The notes below the pieces were generated by a model. The model ran no database searches. It was not told the origin of the DNA and saw only the letters and a program-made list of their open reading frames with translations. DNA of 64,000 nucleotides from Callorhinus ursinus (lineage: Eukaryota; Chordata; Mammalia; Carnivora; Otariidae): contig NW_020313056.1 in assembly GCF_003265705.1 (NCBI RefSeq), forward strand, positions 8,254,188 to 8,318,187. Reading direction: 5' to 3'. The position numbers and the translations under genes are program-made. Below are positions 9,596 to 20,394 of the stretch, piece after piece; positions within the stretch are counted from its first letter, which is position 1; every line of letters starts with the position of its first letter.

Positions 9596-10224
9596 GTTCG
9601 TGTGTTCGTTCTGGGTTCTGTCTCCTGTGAATCAAACCAGGCTCCAGAATTTGGGGAAAGAGTAGTCCGTGTGACCCTCAGCATCCATCCACACCAGTGG
9701 GCGCCCCTGCCTTTCCTAGAGCCAGCCAGCTCAGACCACACACATGTCCTAGGGTGTAGACAGGACACGAATGATGGCTGCCCCAGGGCAGCAAAGGGCC
9801 TGGAGAAGCAGAGCCCTAGGCCAGCCTGAGGCCTTCCTCTTGAATCAGGAGTCCAGCCGGGCACCCGCGGCCCATCAATAAACGTGCCCCAAAATAGCTT
9901 GCTGGGCCCGGCCAGGACAGAAGACCAGGACGTCCTGTTCCCACTGGCTCTGGCCGGAGAGTGACCGTGTACTTGGCCTTCCCCATTGGAGGCTATTGGA
10001 AGGGAGGGCAGAGCTCATCCTGCCTGAGGACTCATGGGAATAAGCTGGGCACCAAACCTCCCGACCTGGGCACCGTGGGGCTTCCGGAAGGCACCGCTGG
10101 TGAGGGAGATGGCTTCGGGGGCTGGGGGGGGGGGGGGTTGGACTGGGCCTCTCCTCTTAGTAGGCAGCTTCCCGGGCCGTTCAGAGCGCGGACGCCAGCC
10201 TCACGAGCTGTCAGGGTGCCCTCT
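9596..10224. other. Unique GC-rich sequence
   Basis: No repeat is recognised. A G15 run lies at 10124-10138. ORFs of 103-143 codons in several frames overlap and have no supporting evidence. Confidence 0.45.
10124..10138 (+). repeat. Guanine homopolymer G15
   Basis: Fifteen uninterrupted guanines. It is prone to slippage and to sequencing or assembly error, and can seed a G-quadruplex with nearby G runs. Confidence 0.9.
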
Positions 10225-10372
10225 GGGCTTCACCCGCATCACCGACTTAGCGCTCACACCCGCCCCGGAGGGGGCTCCCGTGTCCCTCCTTTCCAGACGG
10301 GGAAACCCTGGCTCACCCACCCAGGTGCACACAGCCAGTTACGCAGCCGCCCCAGGATTTAAACCCGGTTAT
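10225..10372 (-). mobile_element. MIR fragment
   Basis: Inverse MIR core: ttccagacggggaaaccctg, then caggtgcacacagccagtta and aggatttaaacccgg. Confidence 0.78.
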
Positions 10373-10795
10373 GTGTCCCGTTGCAACTACAACACACTAT
10401 GGGAAACTCAGTGGCTTAAAACAACACAAATGGTCGGAAGTCCCAAATGGGTCTCACGTGGCTAAAATCCAGGTGTCAGCAGGGCTGTGTTCCTTCCGGA
10501 GGCTCTGCTCCTTGCCTTCTCCAGCTTCCAGAGGCCACAGTCCTTGGCGCTGACCTCTGTTCTGTTGACACATCAACTTCTCTGACTGGGACCTTCCTGC
10601 CTCCCTCTTAAAAGGACCCTGTGATGACGTGGGCCCTACGGGATCACCCAGGTTGATCTCCCATCCTAAGACCCTTAACTTTATCCCATCTGCGAAGTCC
10701 CCTTTGCTGTGTAAGATGACATTTTCTCAGGTCCTGGGGATCAGGACGTGGACATCTTTGCGGAACCCTCATTCCACCTACCATGAACCCCGAAC
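10373..10795 (-). mobile_element. MaLR LTR of MLT1 type
   Basis: Read on plus, the LTR runs 3' to 5'. It starts near gtggcttaaaacaacacaaa. It then shows gtcagcagggctgtgttcct, cttgccttctccagcttcca and catctgcgaagtcccctttg, and ends at the inverse LTR start ggacgtggacatctttgcgg..cacctacca. These are the diagnostic landmarks of mammalian MLT1 LTRs. No internal retroviral-like region flanks it, so this is a solo LTR. Confidence 0.9.
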
Positions 10796-11744
10796 CCACC
10801 CTTTTGGGCTTTGCCTGAGAGCACTGCAGGCTGCAGGGCCAAGAGTGGGCCGAGGAGATGTAGCGTGGTGGTCGGAAGAGTGGGTAACCTGGGTCTCTCC
10901 GAAGTGAGCCTGGGGCCCTTATGGGAGAAGGTTCCTGGGCGAGAGACGGCTGGCCCAGAGACGATGAAGTGGGCCAGCCTGGGACATGGGGACCCGGGGT
11001 GCGGGGGTACCCAGAACACTACTCCCACTGACTGGTGCCAAAGGAGAAGTAGGCCCAGGTGGCCAGAGCTGTTGACTTTCCAAAAGAATCTGGAAATCCT
11101 GGGTTTAGGTGACATCTCCAATTTTTAGGAGTCAGCAAATGATACCAAATTAAGAGGGGGCAAGCCCCTACTCACATGTATATACACACGCTGTGCAGGA
11201 GGTCACACAGAACACGTCTGAGGCCAGACGGGACCCATAGGCTGTGAATTCCTGACCTCAGGCCCTGCCCGGGGAAGGAAGGCATGTCCTCGCTGAGGGG
11301 AGGAGAGGCTGGGACATCTGTGCGGGAGCCAGACGGAGCTCCCCGGCCAGCTCTGCCAGGTGGCGGAAGCCTGGACAGAGGGTAGTCAAGAAAGGGACAG
11401 CGGGCTTCAGCAAAGAGCAGGGGCAGACAGAAGCCAGAAGACTTGAGCTCCACTTCCGGCCGTGACCCCAGGCAGTCAGGTGGGCTGTGTGGCCTGGGAC
11501 AGGTTACCTGGCCTCTCGGTGCACTCCCCAGAGTCACACATTCTGGTCTATGAGCCAGGTGCCATTCTGGCCCCAGGGACTCAGCACCGCGCAAAGCAGG
11601 GCAAGCACCTGCCTCCTGTGGCCGTGGATGGGCCACTGATGTGGAATGAGCCTGGGGCTTACTGAGGAGGAACTGAAAACCATCCAGTTCCTCCACTGAC
11701 CCCTGGTTTCCCTGCCTCGCCCTTAGTGTGAGGCTAACGGAAGA
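10796..11744. other. Largely unique sequence
   Basis: Holds a short stretch at 11070-11125 that loosely resembles copy A at 6830, and a weak plus-strand MIR core at 11440-11520. A 174-codon minus-strand ORF spans 11172-11696 but has no exon signals. No gene supported. Confidence 0.4.
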
Positions 11745-11880
11745 CTTTCACTCATTCATTGAGCACCAACTCAATGTCCTATAGTCTATCCTCAAAACCT
11801 CTGAGGCTGGTGTTACTGGCCCCATGTCACAGGTGGAGATGCCGTGGCCAAGACACACAGGCCACATTCGCCAGACTTGG
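11745..11880 (-). mobile_element. MIR fragment
   Basis: Inverse pattern tcattgagcaccaactcaat then ccccatgtcacaggtggaga. Confidence 0.65.
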
Positions 11881-12203
11881 GAAGGAGCCTCTGCCCCAGA
11901 AACTATTCTCTTGGCCCCTGTGCCTTAGGTCTCAGCTATTTATCAGTCCTGGGGAAGCTCTTAGGGTCACTGGCCGGGGCAACCTTGCAGGTAACATGAA
12001 GGAAGTGTCCTCTGTCCGCTAAACTTTGTTCTGAATTTGCCTCTTTCCAACTTCAAACAGGCGCCAAGTCCCGACCTTGTTGACCAAAGGCCCTTGGTGC
12101 CTTTAGAGATTTCAAACAACTGGTCATCTTTCAGCCTTCTGGACTTGAGACCTGGGCAGTTTTCAGCCTCTGCACCCGAGGCTGGGCTGACTCCCTGAAA
12201 GCC
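11881..12203. other. Unique sequence, nothing recognised
   Basis: No repeat, promoter signature or exon evidence. It ends at the left target-site duplication of the SINE that follows. Confidence 0.45.
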
Positions 12204-12230
12204 ATTTTTTTTTAAAGATTTTATTTATTC

Positions 12231-12261
<31 letters not shown>

Positions 12262-12408
12262 GACAAGCCGAGGGAATGGTGGAGGGAGAGGGAGAAGCAG
12301 GCTCCCTGCTGAGCAGGGAGTCCCTCCGGAGGGCTCGATCCGGGGACCTGGGGATCATGACCTGAGCCCAAGGCAGACGCCTAACTGACTGAGCCACCCA
12401 GGCGCCCC
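12204..12408 (-). mobile_element. CAN-SINE (tRNA-Lys-derived)
   Basis: On plus the element runs from poly(T) and aagattttatttattcattt through a (GA)n pyrimidine/purine block to the tRNA-derived head, ending ccacccaggcgcccc. The polymerase III A and B box sequences are present in the head, as in all carnivore tRNA-Lys SINEs. An 11-12 bp direct repeat with a few differences (tccctgaaagcc / tccctaaaccg) flanks it and is the probable target-site duplication. Confidence 0.96.
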
Positions 12409-12429
12409 TCCCTAAACCGTTTTAAAATA

Positions 12430-12605
12430 ACAGTGGCCAAGGACAGGACCTACTGTGCGCCAGGCACTCGACAGACACGGGCTCACTTAACCTTTAACAA
12501 GCCTGCGGGGCGGGCGGCTAGGACGGCTGAGGGAGCTAAGAGGCTGGGTGGGATGACGTCACGTGCCCACAGCCACACGAGCCTAAGTAGGACAGATCCA
12601 AAGCC
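12430..12605 (-). mobile_element. MIR SINE
   Basis: Inverse tail ctactgtgcgccaggcactc, then gggctcacttaacctttaac and gtgcccacagccacacgagc. The central acagatgaggaaact motif is largely lost. Confidence 0.75.
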
Positions 12606-13284
12606 ACCCTGGGAGCCCTTGTGCCATGTGGCTCCACCAGCCACTGGGTGGGGAGAGGTTTCTGCTCTTCACCAAGAACCTCACCCTCCTTGTACCCACT
12701 TCACCGGCAGGGCGGATGCCTGAGAGCTGCAGTTTTCACTAATCCCCTGTTTGAGGGCTGCTTCCTGGACTGGGGGCCAGGTTGCTAACGTGTTCAGGGG
12801 GTCCCTTTCCAAGCCCCTTCTCTCGTCTCGTAAGTGGGCTTCCGTGGTGGGGAAATCCTGTCCATTCCCCCCCCCCCCCCCCCCCGCCATGGAGTCTCCT
12901 TTGTGGGGGAAGGCGACAAGGGAATTGATGGGGACGCCTTGGGCAGGTTTTGGGGTCCCTGATTCTAAACGCCCAGGGAAAAGCTGGCAGGAGGGTGGGT
13001 GGGGAGTTGCCCAATTCAAATTTGGCCAGTTCTTACCAGCTCCAGAGTTCTAGCAGGCGGTGGAATCAAAGGAGCCCCCGGCTGTTTATTTCCCCCCCCC
13101 TCCTTTTTGGAACAAGGAGATCAAAGCAAATCCTCTGCTCTGCCCACCTCCTCCCTCCTTTTTCCTTCTCTCTCTCACAAGCCTGAGAACCAAGAATCCC
13201 AGAGCTGAGAAGGTTTCCCCGGCGCAGCTTTGCCCTGAGCCCTGGGCCGAGCATTTCATGGGAACAATGGCACAGGTCGTGCAG
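12606..13284. other. Unique sequence with C19 tract and two TCF/LEF-like cores
   Basis: No repeat recognised. It contains the C homopolymer at 12867-12885 and two atcaaag cores (near 13067 and 13119) in a C/T-rich block. Small ORFs in all frames, none supported. Confidence 0.4.
12867..12885 (+). repeat. Cytosine homopolymer C19
   Basis: Nineteen consecutive cytosines, giving a G19 tract on the minus strand. Length is likely variable between individuals and error-prone in sequencing. Confidence 0.93.
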
Positions 13285-13410
13285 ATGATGAAGCGACAGC
13301 TCGTACTAACCCCACTGGCAGAGGACAAAACAGACACCCTGGAGCCACTCTTCACAGGTGGCTCAAGCCTCTCTGACTCCCAGCTCAACACTCTTAACAG
13401 CTCCTCGAGC
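13285..13410 (-). mobile_element. MIR fragment, diverged
   Basis: The right half fits an inverse MIR head (aagcctctctgactcccagc, then caacactcttaacagctcc). The left half is poor. Confidence 0.55.
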
Positions 13411-13783
13411 CACATTCCTCCTCTAGATTTGTATTTCCGCCTCGAAAAGTGAGCACAAAGGTACCTAACAGCAGAAATCCAGCTTCCCAGGAATGTTCCC
13501 TGGACCTCTCTGCTGTGCCCAGACCCGAGTTCAGGGGCCCCAAACTCCAGTGACCTCAGGGCCCGGGCAAGACACATGGATAATTGAAGGTGGTCAGGTG
13601 GGAGACAGTAGGGAGGGGTGGGGACTCTGGTGAATCATAAAGGCCCCGAGTTTCGACTCAGCACCAGCCCATGGCTGTCTTGGGAAAAGGAGGGCCCATT
13701 GTTGCCAGGGTTTTCAGGCAAGTCAGAACTCCAGAGGTTTCATGTGAAATCTCTGGATTTTTTAAAATCTGGTGTAAGACAGA
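13411..13783. other. Unique sequence, nothing recognised
   Basis: No repeat or exon evidence. It ends at the left target-site duplication of the next SINE. Confidence 0.45.
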
Positions 13784-13988
13784 ATTCTATTTTTTTATTT
13801 TTTATTTTTTAAGATTTTATTTATTTGACAGAGGCACAGCGAGAGAGGGAACACAAGCAGGGGGAGTGGGAGAGGGAGAAGCAGGGAGCCCGACGCGGGG
13901 CTCGATCACAGGATCCTGGGATCACGACCTCAGCTGAAGGCAGACGCTTAACAACTGAGCCACCCAGGTGCCCCATGATTCTATTTTA
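13784..13988 (-). mobile_element. CAN-SINE with target-site duplications
   Basis: The element occupies about 13794-13974, from T-rich tail to ccacccaggtgcccc. The duplicated target is attctatttt at 13784 and again at 13978. The head is slightly mutated (gtgcccc for gcgcccc). Confidence 0.96.
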
Positions 13989-13989
13989 C

Positions 13990-14310
13990 TTTAGTAATAA
14001 ATAAACTGATACTGTACTATGCTGGCACCCTGGATTAAATATTCTATTTTTCCCAGCGAGTTGAAATACCACCTTTGCCATAGTCCTTCCCACCCTTCTT
14101 CTATTTCATATTTTCTTTGTAAGCCCCGACATTAGTTTATCCAATGAAAAGACCCCATGGGCCACTACTTGAAATTGCATTAAGTTGATATGTGTTGGCA
14201 CATTTGTCGTCATTAAGGATGTGGAATCTTCCTGTCTTAGTCTCATCTTATTTTGTGCCCCTTAGGAAGATGCTTTAGTTTTCTTCCAAAGTTGATTTTC
14301 AAGTGATGGC
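13990..14310 (-). mobile_element. Old L1 (L1M/HAL1-like) ORF2-region fragment
   Basis: Plus reads as inverted L1 coding region: gagttgaaataccacctttg, ggaatcttcctgtcttagtc, tgccccttaggaagatgctt, then tagttttcttccaaa. These track the inverse of an ancient L1 ORF2 segment. Both ends are truncated and no reading frame survives. Confidence 0.65.
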
Positions 14311-14670
14311 AAAATTCCAAGCTGTTGGAATTGCACGGGCCAAGGAACACCTCCTGTGGGCTGCGTTTGGCCTGGGGGGCTCCCTGTTGCCCCCCTGAGA
14401 TTCAGGGCGGCCTCACCCCATGCGGGAGACTCAGCATGCTGTCATTCAGTGATAACCCTGTCCCAGGCGGAGAGATCTCCAGGGCCAGGCAACTCTGGGC
14501 AGTCTGGGCTGAGAAAGTCTGGGATGTTCGCCGTTTGACCCACCCTGTGGGAAGGCAGGGCACCCACTTCCTTCACTCACGGCCAGATAAGCCTGTGGAG
14601 TCTCCCACCAGCTCATTTTTGACCAACACTGAAAATAATAAATGGAACCTAACCCAGATGGTTTGCTTTT

Positions 14671-14850
14671 TAAAAATCAGATTTATTTTTTAAAAGATTT
14701 TATTTGAGAGAGCACGTGCGCATGAGCATGGGGGGGGTGGAGAGGGAGAAGCAGACACCCCGCAGAGCAGGGAGCCCTATGTGGGGCCCGATCCCAGGAC
14801 CCTGGGATCATGACCTGAGCCACCCAGGCGCCCCTAAAAAGTGAATTTTA
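14671..14850 (-). mobile_element. CAN-SINE with internal deletion
   Basis: The element lies at 14686-14834. Between catgacctgag and ccacccaggcgcccc about 28 bases of the tRNA-like head are missing, removing most of the A-box neighbourhood. The target-site duplication is taaaaatcagattta on the left and taaaaagtgaatttta on the right, diverged by a few bases. Confidence 0.94.
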
Positions 14851-14889
14851 AAAAATATTAGAAAATACAGTCAATTGATTGGGGAATGT

Positions 14890-15180
14890 CTCTCAAGGCC
14901 AGCTGGGGCCAGGCACTGCCCAAGGAGCTGTGGACGGGGCACATGGGACCGGCTCCTGCTTTGTGGGTCTTACGGTCTAGCGGGGAACACAGATGAGGAA
15001 CCCAGAACCACGAAAAGCCAAGGCACATCGCAGTGATGACTGATGCATGAAGAGACGAAGAAAGTTTACAGGATCAAGACAGACCAGAGGACCACTGTAG
15101 ACAGGGGCTTGCAGATGCCTCTCAGCAGAGGTGACATTTTGCTAAGACCTAAATGATGGAAAAGAGGCAGCTGTGACACC
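14890..15180 (-). mobile_element. L2 3'-end fragment
   Basis: Shows gggccaggcactgcccaagg, gggtcttacggtctagcggg and gcagaggtgacattttgcta, the inverse order of the L2 3' UTR. Confidence 0.82.
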
Positions 15181-15469
15181 CAGGAAAACCACTGTGACAT
15201 TTGGGCATCTATAACTGCCAACTTTTTCACCTAGCTATATTTTTGTATATTACGTACATAAAAATGTACTTAATTTCTATTTTACATGTTTATATTTTCC
15301 AGAAAAACAAAAGTGGCCACACATCGTGTTCTATAACCACCTTCTTTTCCCACTTGGAGCCTCAATTTCCCGGCCTGGAAACCAGAGAAGATCTTCCTAA
15401 CTACCCCTGGTGAGGGTGAAGATCACCCTGAGTAAGTGGCCTCTACAGCTCATGTGACTGATCCCAGGA
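15181..15469. other. Unique AT-rich sequence
   Basis: AT-rich to about 15310, then mixed. No repeat or gene recognised. Confidence 0.45.
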
Positions 15470-15605
15470 TTAGCCATTGTCGGTATTTTAAAAATCACTT
15501 TTCAGTGGCAGCTCTGAGAGGTAGAGATTATCGCTTCCATTTTGCAAGGGAGAGTTTAAGGCTCGGAGGCCCCAAACGTGGAAGGCTGAGATGTGACGCC
15601 GCTTG
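15470..15605 (-). mobile_element. MIR fragment
   Basis: Inverse core ttatcgcttccattttgcaa followed by gggagagtttaaggctcgga. Confidence 0.65.
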
Positions 15606-16084
15606 GGAGCCGGCAGCACGTCATTCCTCAGCCCCCCAGCCCCCGCCCCCTGGCCCTCAGAGCAAAACCTCAGCCAGACATTGCCCCTTCCTCCCCAGAA
15701 AGGAAGTTGAGACTGAAACCAGAGGCTTCTTTTTGGTGGTTGTTTTTTTTTTCCTCTCCGTGATGTTGTTCATTTTTATGAGCATCACACTTATCTGATG
15801 TCGCAGGTTTTGGGAACCCAAACCGCAAACACAAATATGCCGTGTTATTCTTTTAAGGATTGTGCAGCAAGATAAGGGAGTTTGGGGCTGGGGGATACCA
15901 CGCAGGGTTTGTTTCTGCAGAATTGGGAGTGGCAGGGTTTGCTCTCTGGTTCAGTCGTCAGCATCTTTGGGGGGAGCTCGGTCACTGGTCACCCGGGCCA
16001 CACTGCGTGTGCTGAGAATGCATGCCTGGCCCAGCACTAGCCAGAACAGCCAGGCTGTGGGCACAGGGGAAGCCCAGTGACAGC
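15606..16084. promoter_or_regulatory. Unique block, weak regulatory candidate
   Basis: Repeat-free. Around 15790-15840 it holds aaccgcaaacacaaata, which carries a RUNX-type accgca core overlapping a forkhead-type aaacaca. It has no ORF worth considering. The regulatory reading is inference from motif overlap only. Confidence 0.25.
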
Positions 16085-16272
16085 ACCAACACCCAGCATC
16101 AGCATCTCCTGAGGATGCTGCAGAAAAGCCTGGTGGCCTGGCGTACCTGGGGCTCAGGCATGCTGCTGGTGTCCATCTTGGTAGATTCTGAGTTAACCTG
16201 AAAATCCTGTTTGGTTTTCCTGTGCTTTTTTTTTTTTTTTTTCCTGTGCTTTTTGAGAACCACACTCACACA
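16085..16272 (+). mobile_element. MER20-like hAT remnant with poly(T) interruption
   Basis: Left end cagcatcagcatctcctgag and right end tttttgagaaccaca resemble the two ends of MER20, a non-autonomous hAT element. The middle is poorly matched. A 17-T tract flanked by 16-bp direct repeats (16215-16254) interrupts its right part. Confidence 0.4.
16215..16254 (-). repeat. Orphan poly(T) tract between 16-bp direct repeats
   Basis: ttttcctgtgcttttt occurs at 16215-16230 and again at 16239-16254, sharing a pure T run from 16226 to 16242. This has the form of a target-site duplication around a poly(A) tail with no element body, a maximally truncated L1-mediated insertion on minus. Slippage within a T tract cannot by itself duplicate cctgtgc. 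Confidence 0.5.
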
Positions 16273-16349
16273 CCTGAATCCCCTCTCTGACCTAAGTGTC
16301 ACCGGGCCTACAAAACCTTGCTTCCTGCTTTTCTGCCCAGGCCCCCAGG

Positions 16350-16855
16350 CAGACTGTTATCCACACGCAGCCAGAGGGATCCTGTGAAAACCTAAGTCAG
16401 GTCACGCCCGTCCTCGGCTCAAAACCCTCCTGTGGTTCCCTTCTCACTCAGGGTCAAAGCCAAATCCTTCCTGTGGCCTACCAGGCCTCTGTCTGCCTGG
16501 TCTTCCCTCCCTTCCTCTGCCTGCTCCTCCTTCATCTCTCCCACACATTGCACTGGCCCCCACCAAGCCCCTTTGCCTCAGGGCCTTTGCACTTGCTGTC
16601 TTCTTGCTTCCTTCACTGAAATACCTCTTATCAGGGAGGCCATGCCTAACCCCCACCACAAGTGTCTTTCTCAAAATAACTGTTTTCTTATCCCACCTAA
16701 TTTTTCTTCCTAGCTCTTTGTTACTGCCCAACATCTTAGATATTTATTCTTTTGTTTATTATCCTTTTGTGTTTCTCTGGTGCCTGGAAACTGCCTGGTG
16801 CATTGAGTAAGCTCCATAATTTCTTTTTTTGTGTGAATAAATGCAAGAATCTTGG
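16350..16855 (+). mobile_element. L2 3' portion, well preserved
   Basis: About 500 bp in consensus order: ccacacgcagccagagggat, gtcaaagccaaatccttcct, ctcagggcctttgcacttgc, aggccatgcctaacccccac, and the final gtgaataaatgcaag. One of the clearest L2 copies in the window. Confidence 0.93.
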
Positions 16856-16884
16856 GGCCAACCACTTCACACCAAAGGGGTCAG

Positions 16885-16980
16885 CTCAGATCACAGGACA
16901 ATGAGAATCATAAAGGACTTTTAAACCGGGGACTTACATGATCACTTGGTGTAGGAACGATCACTACAGCTTCTGAGAAA
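16885..16980 (-). mobile_element. L2 internal fragment
   Basis: Short piece with acttttaaaccggggactta then catgatcacttggtg, an inverse L2 internal segment. Boundaries uncertain. Confidence 0.45.
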
Positions 16981-17059
16981 GGCCACATGCCCCGAGTGTG
17001 AGGCGTGCCCCGTGCGTGGGCCACCAGATAGATGGTGTGGAATACAGACTTCATATCAA

Positions 17060-17175
17060 TGCCTCCCTGGTGGGGATGTCTCAGGGATTAAACCAGATGC
17101 TTTGTGTGTGAGGCTTAGCCCCACGCTTGGCATGTGGTTAAGCACAAGCAAATGGTCACTAGAAGTACCAGCTGT
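17060..17175 (+). mobile_element. MIR 3' fragment
   Basis: ctcagggattaaaccagatg then cccacgcttggcatgtggtt and gcacaagcaaatggtcacta, the 3' half of a MIR. Confidence 0.6.
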
Positions 17176-17229
17176 AGTGAGCCAGGGAGCATGCAGACAA
17201 GAGGATTAGCTGACATCCAGGTTCCTGGA

Positions 17230-17794
17230 CTGAGCAATGGCCAGGAGGAGAATGCATGAGATTGGAAACAAAGGAGGAGGAAGTCTGGGGGGGGGGGCTT
17301 GACGTCACGGGTACCAGGGTCAGAGCAGGAGAAAGGATTGGGGGTTCTGCGAAGCGTCTAAGGGAAGGCGTCCAGTTGGCAGCGGGACTTGGCAGAGAGG
17401 CCTGGCGTGGAGGTACCGATCTGGAGATTCTTGGTACAAAGGTGGGGACTGAAGGCTTGAGAATGGCCCTGAGTCAGAGATGGGGTGCAGAGAAGGAGCC
17501 GAGGTGGGGAGGGAATCCTGAGGGACTCCCAACGTCCCTCCTCTGCTCAGGGCTTCCATCCTGAGACTGCACTGATCTCCTCAGGCTGGAGAGGGAGCCC
17601 CCTCCTCGAGCACGCCGGCTGACGGTCCCTCAAATTAAAGAGGATCTTCTCGGCCAGGAGAAGAGCTGACAGGGCTTGAGGACTCCGCAACATCAGCCAC
17701 ACCTCTGTTAACCAGAACTCTTCTGTCCCGTCCTCGCCTCAACTCCCGGCGATCTCATCTCCAGTCCCACTACTAGTATCCGTCACCCACAGCT
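17230..17794. other. Mostly unique sequence
   Basis: Contains a G-run at 17287-17297 and purine-rich DNA. It might hold a very diverged L2 but nothing clear. The 102-codon plus-strand ORF at 17256-17564 has no support. Confidence 0.4.
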
Positions 17795-18250
17795 ACAATC
17801 ATGCTGCGTAACAAACGAGCCCGAACCGTTTATTCTCTTGAATATGGAATGGCTTCCAGTCAGCTGACCCAGGGTGGGCTTGGCCAGGCGGCCCTGCTGG
17901 TCTCGGCCGGACCCGTTCCCAGAGCGCTGTTCAGCGGGAGGTCAGCAGACCCGGGCTGGCCTGGCTGGTGTGGCTCTGCTCCACACGTCTCTCATCTTTT
18001 TCTGGGACCCGTGGGCCATCCTGGGTGTGTCAGGTGACGGTGGCAGAAGAACAGGAATCAGGTGGGAGCACGCAAGTTCTCCTATTAAAGCCTAGTCGCC
18101 CGACGGATGAACGGTCACTTTCATCTCACTGGATTGGCCAAAGCAAGTCACGTGGCTGAACTCAAGGGGGGATATGCTCCGCCCTTCTGTGGGAGGGGCC
18201 ACAGGTCTCCTGTCAAGAGGTGTGGATACAGGGAAGGGCCAAGAATGGGT
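17795..18250 (-). mobile_element. LTR-like repeat, probably MaLR-related
   Basis: Plus-strand landmarks are atcatgctgcgtaacaaacg, ttggccaaagcaagtcacgt and ggtgtggatacagggaaggg. These are in the order expected for an inverted ancient LTR whose sense end is a TAAACCAC-type polyadenylation region. Subfamily not assigned. Confidence 0.55.
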
Positions 18251-18424
18251 TTCTCTTTGTTCTCCCTTCTCTCCCTCAAGAATATTCATCTTCAAGATCC
18301 CCCTCCCCAGCCCGATGAGATAAATCAAGTCTCGGGACAAGCCCACACACTGCTGATGGTAGTGTAGAAAAAGAGAAAAAACACACGGCCCTGATAACAT
18401 CATTGAATCTTTGAGCTAACAAGC

Positions 18425-18985
18425 CTTGCACGACTTGTGCCCACTTGATACCCACTTTCCCTTGTGTCTTTGTTTACGGAACTCTGGTTGTATTTGGGGT
18501 GGCAGGGGTCAGCTGAAAGCACCCACTCTTCTAGACTCCCTCGCACCTGGGAGTGGTCATGTGATCCTGATATGACCCAAATTTGGCAAGAGGGGTTCCT
18601 GGGAAAGCTTTTAAAAGAGAGACCAACATGGTGGGCATGCTGCTCGCCTCTTGACCCTTCTTCCTGCCTGTAATGCAGATATCCGCTGGAGGTGGAGTGG
18701 CCATCTTGCAGCCTTGACCAACCATGAGGACAAGAGGGCTGAGCAGAAAGTGGGAAAGAACCTGGGCCTCCAGTGGTATCACTGAGTCACTCAGCCCTGG
18801 GTGCCTACCCCTGGATTTCTAGTACAGGAGACTGACTAATGGTCAGGTTTTGTGTTACTTGCAGCTGAATGCATGCCTGATGGACCCACCACACTGTTTC
18901 TGGTTTCCGACCATATGAGATGCATTTTCTTAATGATTAAGCCAATTTGCTTTGGGTTTTCCTGTATTGCATTTGAATGCATCTT
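18425..18985 (+). mobile_element. LTR-like repeat, family X (copy 1)
   Basis: Sense landmarks: gcatgctgctcgcctcttga, atgaggacaagagggctgag, agcagaaagtgggaaagaac, cctgggcctccagtggtatc, then a 3' end with gttacttgcagctgaatgca. A second, partial 3' end follows at 18918-18975 (attaagccaatttgctttgg). Six other copies lie in the window (27930, 33150, 35820, 44230, 50270 and 52570). I do not recall the family name. Confidence 0.6.
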
Positions 18986-19874
18986 AATGAATATCTGAGT
19001 TTTGCAGTGAGTTGACTTCTGATAAACTGAGATATGCCTAATCTTGGACTTGGGTGAAATGGGGGGCAGGGGGGGCCACTCTTGTTCTCCCTGGGAAATC
19101 AGATGGTGAGACAGAGGCAGTATGATTTCCTGGGATCTTTCTGCTAGGACCAAAAGGACTAAGGACTCAGGGTCTTCTTCCATGTTAGGTATCTGTGGAG
19201 AGTTCTGACTAATGAAGGTGGTTGGATTTTTGGGTTTGAAGAGGGAGGCTAAGGTTCCAGGGGGCAGATTTACCACCTGAGGCTCTCGGCCAGAGCTGGG
19301 TCTGCCTGACTGTGGGACTGTCTTCTCTTTCTCCTTCCTGGGCTCCTGTCTTCTCATCAGTGGAATGGGATTACTCAAGATCAAAGCTTTGCAAACATTT
19401 CATTTCAAAGTAGGTAAAACCCTTTTATAGCCGAACCTTGACTTGTTGTCCAACCCATAAAAAAAGATAAAAGAGAAATTGCTCAGAGTAAGGCAGGTCA
19501 GGAAGCCTGCAGCCTCCTCCCCAGGCCCCAGGGCCCACAGGCACCTCGCTGCAATCCTGGGCTCGCCCTGAGGCTTTTAGGAAGCACCAGCTGAGGTTAT
19601 CCCAAGGCCTTTGGAAAACCCTGAATCAAAGAGGGGAGTCTCTGATCTTGCAAACATCCCTCAAACGTCTTGCAGAAGACAGGCACACACTCGGCAACAG
19701 AAAACCAAACTTTCCAATGGTGCAAAAGGACAAGGAGCAGAGTCACCTCCCTCCCATCTCTGACTCACCGGCCTCCTGCCTCCCCCAGAGATGGTCTGTG
19801 CTCTTGCAGCAAATATGGACGTGTATTGCCCCCTCGCTCCTTAAAACACATGCGCGCGCACACACTGTGGTGTT
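18986..19874. other. Unique sequence, no gene seen
   Basis: A 182-codon minus-strand ORF (18836-19384) covers the first half but enters family X at its start, has no known protein similarity that I recognise, and shows no splice or promoter context. The rest holds no recognised repeat. Confidence 0.4.
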
Positions 19875-20235
19875 CTAGAATCACTATTTGCAACTTGTGT
19901 TTCTCTGTTAACATTACATCTTGGTGGTTTTTCCAAATCCGTGCTCAGAAATCTGCTTCATTCACTTCATTGGTTGCATGATATTAGAATACTATTTCAT
20001 GTACATGGCTAAAAGTCCCCTATTTTTGGGTATTCAGGTTGTTTCCAGGCTTTTACCACACCAAAGACCCCACAATGAAGCTCCCTAGGTCCGTATATGT
20101 GCGTCTTGGTGCATCTGTGTTATTTTAGACACTCGGTTTCTCTCTCTCTCTCTCTTTTTTTTTTGCTTATTAGCATTTTCAAATTTTTATTCCATGAATA
20201 TGTTCCATTTGTATAATAATTAAAAAGATATGTTT
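19875..20235 (-). mobile_element. Old L1 3' fragment with (TC)n tract
   Basis: Inverse L1 3' UTR landmarks: ttgcatgatattagaatact, tattcaggttgtttccaggc, ccccacaatgaagctcccta. A (TC)n tract at 20141-20156 followed by T-rich DNA lies near the right end. Confidence 0.7.
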
Positions 20236-20394
20236 ACAGGCCCAGGCCTCCAACTTCAGCCAAGTTAGATAAACAGCCCCACGCATAAGCACAATTCGGA
20301 AAGAACAAAAATGGGCCTCTGCCACCGAGGCCTGTTTGGCTGGGAGGTTGTGCTTCTAGAGAGTCGTGTGCCAAGGCCCAGCCCTGCCTGCCGC

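Noticed and set aside
13190..13452. Exon-like ORF end at 13450
   Set aside because: The right part is an inverse MIR head. The apparent coding quality disappears once that is recognised.
18836..19384. 182-codon minus-strand ORF
   Set aside because: It begins within a family X repeat, with no exon signals. The translation has no recognised domain.
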